Of a stretch of DNA of 7,260 nt, positions 1-4,866 are shown in pieces (position 1 is the stretch's first letter; each line of letters opens with the position of its first letter). The notes beneath the pieces are model-generated. The model was not told the DNA's origin. It was given only the letters and a program-made list of their open reading frames with translations, and did no database searches. The stretch lies in the NCBI GenBank assembly GCA_002415465.1, contig DHYT01000094.1, positions 2,859-10,118 of the forward strand, given 5' to 3'. The position numbers and the translations under genes are program-made. The stretch comes from Desulfobulbaceae bacterium UBA5123 (GTDB lineage Bacteria > Desulfobacterota > Desulfobulbia > Desulfobulbales > UBA5123).

Positions 1-59
1 AGGATGCGCAGGAATTCGCGCATGCTGAGCTCGTCGTCGACCAGCAGAACGGAAGGCAT
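1..59 (-). CDS. Response regulator, N-terminal fragment (probably NtrC-type)
   Basis: Only the first 19 codons are inside the window; the gene continues past position 1. The translation begins MPSVLLVDDELSMREFLRI. The hydrophobic beta strand followed by Asp8-Asp9-Glu10 is the start of a receiver domain, where the paired acidic residues help bind Mg2+ next to the phosphoacceptor Asp, which is outside the window. The SMREFL helix after the acidic pair is typical of receivers in sigma54-dependent NtrC-type regulators, but the AAA+ and DNA-binding domains cannot be seen, so the subfamily is inference. The start is 4 nt after the hypA stop and has a strong Shine-Dalgarno inside hypA, so it is probably co-transcribed with hypC-hypA. 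That raises the possibility that it regulates hydrogenase genes, but operon position alone does not prove it. Confidence 0.75.
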   Translation of the reverse strand, partial: MPSVLLVDDELSMREFLRI

Positions 60-63
60 GGCG

Positions 64-408
64 TTAATGGACCTCCATGTCGACAATGTTCATTTCAAAG
101 CCTTGGTTGATGGTGAAGTCGCTGCCCTGGCATTGCGGGCAGGTGATCAAAAAGCGTTCTTCCACTTCAAAAACGGCGCCGCAGGCGTGGCAGCGACCGC
201 CCAGGGGGATGAGGTCGATGTGCAGTGTCGCTTCCCTGGCGATGCTGTCAGCCTTGGCGATGTCAAAGGCAAAGATGAGGGCATCCGGTAAAACCCCGGA
301 TGCCTTGCCGATCCGCAGGCGAACCGATTCAATGGCCGAGAAGCCGCGCTTGAGACATTCCTCGGTAAGCGTGTTGAGGACACTGAGGGCGATGGATGCT
401 TCGTGCAT
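64..408 (-). CDS. hypA: HypA, [NiFe]-hydrogenase nickel metallochaperone
   Basis: HypA delivers nickel, with HypB and the GTP cycle, to the large-subunit precursor of [NiFe]-hydrogenases in the cytoplasm. The protein is 114 aa, the normal family length. It begins Met-His-Glu, where His2 is the conserved nickel ligand, so the start is secure. The zinc site is complete: CHAC at Cys73/Cys76 and CPQC at Cys90/Cys93. The N-terminal half (about 1-70) is the alpha/beta nickel-binding domain. The start is 6 nt after the hypC stop and lacks a clear Shine-Dalgarno, so translation probably depends on coupling to hypC. No hypB, hypD, hypE, hypF or hydrogenase structural gene is visible, so those must lie elsewhere. 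Nothing looks damaged. Confidence 0.95.
   Translation of the reverse strand: MHEASIALSVLNTLTEECLKRGFSAIESVRLRIGKASGVLPDALIFAFDIAKADSIAREATLHIDLIPLGGRCHACGAVFEVEERFLITCPQCQGSDFTINQGFEMNIVDMEVH
71..76 (-). promoter_or_regulatory. Ribosome binding site of the response regulator, inside hypA
   Basis: The minus strand reads GGAGGT here, an essentially full Shine-Dalgarno, 11 nt before the ATG at 59. It lies within the last codons of hypA (Met-Glu-Val-His-stop). It supports that start and suggests translation coupled to hypA. Confidence 0.6.
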
Positions 409-414
409 GGATAA

Positions 415-639
415 TCAGGTCGGCTGGTTGAGGATTTGCTCAAAAAGCTTCAGGGTTTCCTCGCCGGCCCGGCGGTCGATCCGCTGGATGGCAAAACCCG
501 CATGCACCAGTACATAATCGTCGATGGCGGCTTCGTCCTGCAGCAGCATCAGGCTCACCTCGCGGCGGGCGCCCTGCACATCTATGGTGGCCATCTGGTC
601 ATTGATGGCGACGATTCTGGAAGGAATGGCGATGCACAT
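415..639 (-). CDS. hypC: HypC/HybG-family hydrogenase maturation chaperone
   Basis: HypC works with HypD to assemble and carry the Fe(CN)2CO group to the hydrogenase large-subunit precursor. The 74-aa product starts MCIAIPSRIV, the family signature. Cys2 becomes N-terminal after Met removal and is the essential residue, so this start is certain even though the upstream sequence has only a weak GCGAGAA and no good Shine-Dalgarno. The conserved His in VHAGFA (His47) is present. The central part (about 5-50) is the small beta-barrel and the C-terminal part (about 55-72) is predicted to be a helix. It is the first gene of the minus-strand set and faces away from dus, so its promoter should lie in 640-876. 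HybG is a same-family alternative that sequence alone does not exclude. Confidence 0.95.
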   Translation of the reverse strand: MCIAIPSRIVAINDQMATIDVQGARREVSLMLLQDEAAIDDYVLVHAGFAIQRIDRRAGEETLKLFEQILNQPT

Positions 640-876
640 GCGGCGTTCTCGCGAAGATAAAAGGGGGATGACAAGTTGATGCGGCCGGGTGCGCCACGAC
701 TGATCACGACGGAAAATCTTTACTACCTTACCAAATAACGATTTTCCCCTCCATGTTTTTATGGCGCGGGCAAGGGGCGGAAGTATTTGGCCGCCGGAGC
801 GGAAAAGGGTATGGTGGCCTCGTTTGCCTCACTCGTCCGTCAATGCCGTTTTGGTATATGTTTTGGAGAAATGAAG
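640..876. other. Divergent intergenic region between hypC and dus
   Basis: These 237 nt separate two divergently read genes and should contain both control regions. I see no convincing reading frame. The dus frame stays open back to a TTG at 787, but that extension lacks support. The middle (about 711-765) is AT-richer than its surroundings. There is a CACGAC direct repeat at 695-700 and 705-710. I could not find a good sigma70 pair, or a sigma54 element with correct GG-GC spacing, on either strand. A TATATG just before dus lies too close to its ribosome binding site to be its -10. Confidence 0.6.
695..710. repeat. Short direct repeat CACGAC-N4-CACGAC
   Basis: Two identical hexamers, 695-700 and 705-710, are spaced 10 bp from start to start, so both fall on the same face of the helix. 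On the minus strand they read GTCGTG-N4-GTCGTG. They lie 56-71 nt upstream of the hypC ATG. This layout fits a tandem-binding regulator site, but two 6-mers can occur by chance and no known operator was recognised. Confidence 0.25.
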
Positions 877-1914
877 ATGTCTAGACCGCAACAGGAAGTC
901 CGTCTCGGCGACCTGGTGATCACGCCGCCGTTGTTTCTTGCCCCCATGGCCGGGCTCACCCATACCGCCTTGCGGACCCTGCTTGTCGAGCTGGGCGGGG
1001 TGGGGCTGCTCTCCACCGAGATGCTGTCGGCCCGCACCCTGCCGCAGGAGAATCCGCAGATATCCCCCTATCTCAAGCGCGGCCCGGTCGAGCATCCCCT
1101 TTCGCATCAGATCTTTCTCGGCCAAATCGAGGAGGTGGCCCCGGCGGTTACCGTGTTGCAGCGGTTCGGCGCCGAGGTGATCGATATCAATCTCGGCTGC
1201 CCTGCCCCCAATGTGCGGAAACGGGGCGGGGGAAGCCGCCTCTCCGAACAGCCGGATCTGGTGCGGCGGGTGGTGGCCGAGGCCAGGCGGCATTGTGCGG
1301 TGCCGCTTACCGCCAAGATCCGTCTCGGCGAGGATTTGCATGAAGAGCGCCTTCGGGATTTCTGCAGGATGCTCGTCGATGAAGGGGTGGATATGATTAC
1401 CGTCCATGCCCGTCTGCGCCGGGAGCCGTTCGGCAGGGCGCCGCGTTGGGATTGGGTCGGCAAGGTGAAGGCATGGGTTGGCGTGCCGGTGATCGCCAAC
1501 GGTGGCATCTTTTCCGTGGCGGACGCCCGCAAATGTCTCACCGTCTCCGGGGCGGACGGCTTGATGATCGGGCGGGCGGCGGCGATCACCCCCTGGCTTT
1601 TCGCCGAGATCGCGCGTGAGGTGTACAACGTTCCGCTGCCCCCCCCGCAGATCAATCGACCCGCCATCTATCAACGCTTTGTTGAGCTTCTGATCGAACG
1701 GTTCGCCCCGGAGCGGCGGCTTGGCCGGCTCAAGGAATTCACGCTCTACTTCAGTAAAAACTATGCCTTTGGCCATAACATGAAGACGGCGGTGCAGAAT
1801 AGCGACACCGTGGAGGAGGCCCTGGCGCGGGCCATGGATTTTTTTGCCCGCCATGACGCCGATGCCCATGCCGCCTTGCTCGACCGGTCGACGGATATGC
1901 CGGCGGGCCGGTGA
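877..1914 (+). CDS. dus: tRNA-dihydrouridine synthase (Dus, DusB/NifR3-like)
   Basis: An FMN-dependent enzyme that reduces specific uridines in the tRNA D-loop region to dihydrouridine using NADPH. The 345-aa product has the usual length and a TIM barrel over about residues 15-245. Seen motifs: APMAG at 22-26 (FMN-binding loop), INLGCP with catalytic Cys108, TAKIR with Lys147, TVHAR with His177, and IANGG and MIGRAA near 207-235 (FMN phosphate loops). The C-terminal part (about 260-335) is the helical tRNA-binding region. The frame is open to a TTG at 787, but the ATG at 877 is preferred: GGAG at 865-868 sits 8 nt before it, and the product then starts just before the conserved barrel. Several motif positions differ from E. 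coli DusB (NGGI for NGDI, RGGGSRL for the usual LAGSALL type), so this is probably a divergent subgroup and its target uridine cannot be named. It stands alone on the plus strand and ends 12 nt from a convergent gene. Confidence 0.92.
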   Translation: MSRPQQEVRLGDLVITPPLFLAPMAGLTHTALRTLLVELGGVGLLSTEMLSARTLPQENPQISPYLKRGPVEHPLSHQIFLGQIEEVAPAVTVLQRFGAEVIDINLGCPAPNVRKRGGGSRLSEQPDLVRRVVAEARRHCAVPLTAKIRLGEDLHEERLRDFCRMLVDEGVDMITVHARLRREPFGRAPRWDWVGKVKAWVGVPVIANGGIFSVADARKCLTVSGADGLMIGRAAAITPWLFAEIAREVYNVPLPPPQINRPAIYQRFVELLIERFAPERRLGRLKEFTLYFSKNYAFGHNMKTAVQNSDTVEEALARAMDFFARHDADAHAALLDRSTDMPAGR

Positions 1915-1926
1915 CGGAGAGCGGTT

Positions 1927-2553
1927 TTACTCCACGACGTGCCAGAGAAGCTGTTCACTGCTCTGCAAGGGGCCGAACGGGTTTTTGTGGTCACGGTTCT
2001 CGTCGATCTTCGGTTTGCCGCTCCAGAGCTTGTAGACGACAAGATCATCCTGCATGACGATGATCGCCTTGAATTCCCAGCCGGTAAGCTTGTTCTTGCG
2101 CCGGAAATTAAAAAGATCGAAGAACACGTTGCCGTAGCGGTCCTGTTTCATCTGGCGGAGATTGACCTCGTAGGCGTGGCAGCGATCGCGTTCATTCAGG
2201 CAGTGTTGCAGGCCCTGGTCGAGATCCTCTTTTTTAATGGATTGATTCGGCATGAAGCGCTGGGTGATATCGAGGTAGTTGATCATTTGCATGTTGGGGG
2301 TGGTGAAAGGATCAAATCCCATTGCCTTGAGTTCCTGGGCGTTGGTCTGGTAGGGGATGATCTGGTCGAATGAGGCCTTGACGTCGTTGAAGTCCTGCCA
2401 TGGCGATTGCACGGTTTCCCTGGCGCTGGGCAGATATGCGGAGGATGAGCAGCCGCTGCCGCCGAGGAGGATGATGCAAAGGCCGCAGATTAGGACGGGG
2501 CGGCAGATTGGTTTTCTTGGCGGTTGCCGGTGGGGCCAGCTAGTCAAGGGCAT
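1927..2553 (-). CDS. Predicted lipoprotein of unknown function
   Basis: A 208-aa product with a basic N-terminus (Arg9, Arg13, Lys14, Arg18), a hydrophobic segment at about 19-31 and a candidate lipidated Cys35 in LLGGSGCSSS. The residue at -3 is Gly rather than Leu/Val/Ile, so the lipobox is not canonical, but the overall shape is that of a signal peptidase II substrate. The mature part holds FDQIIPYQTNAQELKAMGFD (about 61-80), reminiscent of the small alpha/beta repeat of BamE/SmpA-type lipoproteins, then NYLDITQRFMPN and a C-terminal VVYKLWSGKPKIDEN. I recall similar proteobacterial lipoproteins but know no function. The ATG at 2553 is chosen over a TTG at 2577 because GGAG (2563-2560) sits 6 nt before it. 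It overlaps a possible 30-aa ORF and follows the HDOD gene by 75 nt, so it is probably in that transcript. Confidence 0.8.
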   Translation of the reverse strand: MPLTSWPHRQPPRKPICRPVLICGLCIILLGGSGCSSSAYLPSARETVQSPWQDFNDVKASFDQIIPYQTNAQELKAMGFDPFTTPNMQMINYLDITQRFMPNQSIKKEDLDQGLQHCLNERDRCHAYEVNLRQMKQDRYGNVFFDLFNFRRKNKLTGWEFKAIIVMQDDLVVYKLWSGKPKIDENRDHKNPFGPLQSSEQLLWHVVE

Positions 2554-2632
2554 CGTCTTCTCCAGATGGGGTTGCAAATTTCGTCAGGCGCAGATACGTA
2601 TCGTAGCCGTCGGCAAGATGGCAGGTGGTCAT
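2540..2632 (-). CDS. Possible 30-aa small protein overlapping both neighbours
   Basis: An ATG at 2632 overlaps the TGA of the HDOD gene as ATGA, and the frame runs 30 codons to TAG at 2542-2540, overlapping the first 14 nt of the lipoprotein gene. The peptide begins MTTCHLADGY, has a mixed polar middle (TYLRLTKF) and ends GEDDALD. It has no membrane segment and no signal peptide; Cys4 and His5 are adjacent. Stop-start overlap at one end and a short overlap at the other are what a translationally coupled operon gene would show, and the amino acid mix looks natural. There is only a weak CAGG in front of the start. No family was recognised, and a frame this short can be chance. It is real only if homologues exist. 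Confidence 0.4.
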   Translation of the reverse strand: MTTCHLADGYDTYLRLTKFATPSGEDDALD

Positions 2633-3579
2633 GACAGCCTGACATATTTCCCTTGATCGTCCTTGGTGACGACAATCAGCTTGCTCTGCAGTTTCATGTG
2701 GCGGATGCCGGCCCGGATGATGCTGCTGATGTTGCCGGCGTCGTCGATGATGTCCTCAAGCATCCAGAAGATTTTTTTCTTGTCGACCTGCAGGATCGGT
2801 CCGTAGCGCTCAAAGAGGCGGTCTATTCTGTTGCCGCCGCCGCTGATCTCGGTTGTCAGTTGGTTGCTGAAGGCCGACAGATTCATGAGCAGGGCGAAAT
2901 CATCGTCGGGATGGCGCAGTTTGGGCGGGTCCGGGTGCATGGAGTAAACGATTTTTTCGCAGAGATTCCAGAACACCGCGATTTCCATCCCCACCTGATA
3001 AAAGGTGAGATCATCAAGGACGGCGCGGGCGGCATGGTTCTTGTCGACGCCGCCGTCGATCTTTGCCGCGACCTTGCGATAGAGGTCGGGCAGATAGATC
3101 AGGACAATCAGTTCGCCGAGGTTGTGAAAAAGTCCGCAGATGAAGGCTTCCTCATGGGAGACATGCAGGCTGTTCCGGATGGAGATTTCCTTGGAAAGGG
3201 TGCCGCTCAGGAAGGACTGGGTAAGGATGTCGCTGACCTTCACCCTGTCGCCGCCCGCCTTGATGAAGTCTTCGAACAACGCGATACTCATCGCCATCTC
3301 GCGGATGGTGTTGAAGCCGATCAGGGTTATCGCCCGACAAACCGAACCGACCTGGGTGCCGCGGGTATAGTAGGCGGAATTGACAACCTGCAGGACCTTC
3401 GAGGTGAGTGAAACGTCCTTGAGGATAACGCCGCTGAGCTGCTTGGCGTTGGCCTGCTCGTCGCCAATCATGTTGAGCAGGTCATGGACGTTGTCCGAGA
3501 GGGCCGGCAGTTCGCTCATGTTGACCAGATTGAAGATCCTGGCCATCGAGCGTTTGGCTTGCGGTGAAAGACTTTGCAT
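2629..3579 (-). CDS. HDOD-domain signalling protein (downstream paralogue)
   Basis: HDOD domains are degenerate relatives of HD phosphohydrolases, found in bacterial signal transduction and usually thought non-catalytic; a molecular role here is unknown. The product is 316 aa. The HDOD domain spans about 18-215, with LPALSDNV at 24-31, ILKDVSLTSKVLQVVNSAYY at 52-71, CRAITLIGFNTIRE at 81-94 and the degenerate HD position GLFHNLGE at 149-156, where the second metal ligand Asp is Asn. About 100 further residues (216-316), with no domain I recognise, are also conserved in its neighbour. No signal peptide or membrane segment, so it should be cytoplasmic. The ATG at 3579 has an AGGGGGG (3593-3587) 7 nt upstream and aligns with the start of the paralogue. 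The stop overlaps a possible 30-aa ORF, and the lipoprotein follows. Confidence 0.9.
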   Translation of the reverse strand: MQSLSPQAKRSMARIFNLVNMSELPALSDNVHDLLNMIGDEQANAKQLSGVILKDVSLTSKVLQVVNSAYYTRGTQVGSVCRAITLIGFNTIREMAMSIALFEDFIKAGGDRVKVSDILTQSFLSGTLSKEISIRNSLHVSHEEAFICGLFHNLGELIVLIYLPDLYRKVAAKIDGGVDKNHAARAVLDDLTFYQVGMEIAVFWNLCEKIVYSMHPDPPKLRHPDDDFALLMNLSAFSNQLTTEISGGGNRIDRLFERYGPILQVDKKKIFWMLEDIIDDAGNISSIIRAGIRHMKLQSKLIVVTKDDQGKYVRLS

Positions 3580-3811
3580 CCCGTTACCCCCCTAGTTTAT
3601 TTAAACCTATCAGAATTTGCCCTCCGCAGACAAGCGTTATGGACTGGGGCGACGCCAGGTTTATACCAGGGCTTGGAGCGAGCATTGCCGCCGGGCGTCG
3701 CGGGGAAACTGATGGTGGTTTTTTGCTTCTGTGGATTTTTTCGCGGACATGAAGAAAAGATGCAGGTGGGCAGGGGGGCAGATAAAGGCTGGAGAATATT
3801 ATCCTGGCCGG
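3580..3811. other. Gap between the two HDOD genes
   Basis: These 232 nt hold no credible gene. A minus-strand frame opening with a TTG at 3815 translates to a Pro/Lys-rich sequence with no protein character. Visible elements are an imperfect palindrome GGAGAATATTATCC at about 3791-3804 just after the upstream stop, a perfect 8-bp inverted repeat (3649-3656 with 3694-3701), a CCTGG-N6-CCTGG direct repeat inside that loop, and GTTTA-TT-TAAAC at 3595-3606 immediately before the downstream ribosome binding site. The gap is much longer than other same-strand spacings here, so it probably carries a separate control region or structured leader for the downstream HDOD gene. No good promoter pair was found. 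Confidence 0.5.
3649..3701 (-). repeat. Inverted repeat, perfect 8-bp arms around a 37-nt loop
   Basis: GCGACGCC at 3649-3656 is the exact reverse complement of GGCGTCGC at 3694-3701. In minus-strand RNA this would close a GC-rich stem about 70 nt before the downstream HDOD start. No U-run follows, so it is not a standard intrinsic terminator. It could be part of a structured leader or a regulator site, or chance in GC-rich DNA. Confidence 0.45.
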
Positions 3812-4759
3812 TCAATGGATGCGGTCATAGCCGCCATGGTTGTTTTTGGCAACAACAATGAGCTTGTGGCGCAGCTTCATGCCGCGGATCCCGGAGCGGA
3901 TGATATTGCTGATGTTGCCGGCGGTATCGATGACCTCTTCAAGCAAGTCGATGGCCTCCTTTTCGTTGACCTCGAGAACAGGGTAATAACGTTCAAGCAC
4001 CTGTTGCACATGGCCACCATTGCTTATCTGTTCGGTGAGTTGGTTTGTGAAGGCGGCGACATTCATCAGGACGGCAACGTCATCATTGCGGTGGCTTGGC
4101 GCGGGCGGGTTCGGGTGCATGGCGTCGACGATTTTATCCAAAAGGTTCCAGAAGAGGGCCACCTCCATGCCGATCTGGTAAAAAGTCAGTTCATGGAGGA
4201 CCTTGCGGGCGGCGCGGTGCTTGTCGAGGCCGCCGTCGATTGCCGTTGCCACCTTTCGGTGCAGATCCGGCATGTATGTCAGCACTATCAATTCGCCAAG
4301 GTTGTGAAAAAGGCTGCAGATAAAGGCCTCTTCTTCGGAGATCCGCAGCTTTTTCTTGATGCAGAGCGATTTGGCGAGACTGCCGCTGAGAAAGGACTGG
4401 GTGAGAAGGTTGGTTACCTTGGCCTTGTCGCCGCCGGCCTTGATGAAATTATCAAAGAGGGCGATGCCGCAGGCAAGTTCGCGGATGGAGCTGAGGCCGA
4501 TCATGGTTATCGCTCTGCAGATTGAGCCGACCTTGGTGCCGCGTGAGTAATAGGCGGAATTGACCACCTGCAGAACCTTGGAGGTGAGCGAGACATCCTT
4601 GAGGATCGTGTCGCTGAGCTGCTTGGCGGTGGTGTTTTTCTGGCCGAGCTGGGAAAGCAGCTCGGAAACATTGTCGTCAAGGGCCGGCAGGTCGCTCATG
4701 TTGAACAGATTGAATATCCGGGCCAGGGATTGCTTGGCATTTTCAGAAAGATGTGGCAT
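3812..4759 (-). CDS. HDOD-domain signalling protein (upstream paralogue)
   Basis: A 315-aa HDOD protein that matches its downstream neighbour end to end with one single-residue gap near residue 250, at roughly 63% identity by hand count, so the pair is a tandem duplication. The domain covers about 18-215: LPALDDNV at 24-31, ILKDVSLTSKVLQVVNSAYY at 52-71 (identical in both copies), CRAITMIGLSSIRE at 81-94 and SLFHNLGE at 149-156, again with Asn in the HD position. The C-terminal 100 residues include AGNISNIIRSGIRGMKL, also shared. No signal peptide or membrane helices. The frame is open to a TTG at 4777, but the ATG at 4759 is chosen: GGAGG (4769-4765) lies 5 nt upstream and the start then aligns with the paralogue. 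A sigma70-like promoter sits right in front. Partner and signal are unknown. Confidence 0.92.
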   Translation of the reverse strand: MPHLSENAKQSLARIFNLFNMSDLPALDDNVSELLSQLGQKNTTAKQLSDTILKDVSLTSKVLQVVNSAYYSRGTKVGSICRAITMIGLSSIRELACGIALFDNFIKAGGDKAKVTNLLTQSFLSGSLAKSLCIKKKLRISEEEAFICSLFHNLGELIVLTYMPDLHRKVATAIDGGLDKHRAARKVLHELTFYQIGMEVALFWNLLDKIVDAMHPNPPAPSHRNDDVAVLMNVAAFTNQLTEQISNGGHVQQVLERYYPVLEVNEKEAIDLLEEVIDTAGNISNIIRSGIRGMKLRHKLIVVAKNNHGGYDRIH

Positions 4760-4776
4760 GGGAACCTCCATGGCCA

Positions 4777-4805
4777 ATCCTAACGACAGGGTGGTGCCAA
4801 GTCAA
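4777..4805 (-). promoter_or_regulatory. Sigma70-like promoter of the upstream HDOD gene
   Basis: On the minus strand TTGACT (4805-4800) is followed after exactly 17 nt by TAGGAT (4782-4777): five of six and four of six matches to the -35 and -10 consensus. The 40 nt upstream are AT-rich, like an UP element. Transcription would begin near 4770, giving a leader of only about 11-12 nt with the GGAGG at its 5' end. A TGGCAC starting inside the spacer resembles a sigma54 -24 element, but the -12 GC is absent. Prediction only. Confidence 0.55.
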
Positions 4806-4866
4806 TAACTAGTATGATTAACGAGCATTTATTAGTTGGCAGGTGAAGCCGATCGCTGGTCCGTGA

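Noticed and set aside
680..700. Possible sigma54 promoter for hypC (minus-strand TGGCGC element)
   Set aside because: The GG and GC pairs are one base too far apart and the TTGC block is absent.
787..876. 30-codon N-terminal extension of dus from a TTG
   Set aside because: The ATG at 877 has a well-spaced GGAG and begins just before the conserved barrel; the extension has no conserved features.
829..1869. Long antisense frame opposite dus, and similar long plus-strand frames opposite both HDOD genes and dnaE
   Set aside because: They are mirror frames of clearly conserved genes in GC-rich DNA, with low-complexity His/Gly/Pro/Arg or Val/Asp-rich translations.
2554..2577. TTG start adding 8 residues to the lipoprotein
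   Set aside because: The ATG at 2553 has GGAG 6 nt upstream and gives a normal signal peptide length.
3580..3660. Cyclic di-nucleotide (GEMM) riboswitch before the downstream HDOD gene
   Set aside because: A GGGCAAA stretch is present, but the GACGCAAAGCC segment and the matching helices of the consensus were not found.
3790..3811. Intrinsic terminator after the upstream HDOD gene
   Set aside because: The palindrome GGAGAATATTATCC has an AT-rich core and no following U-run, so termination is unlikely from this alone.
3597..3815. 72-codon minus-strand frame between the HDOD genes
   Set aside because: It opens with TTG, is Pro/Lys-rich with no protein-like pattern, and fills an intergenic gap.
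4806..4838. AACTA/TAGTT inverted repeat as a dnaE terminator
   Set aside because: Five weak AT-rich pairs around a loop of about 21 nt, with no U-run.
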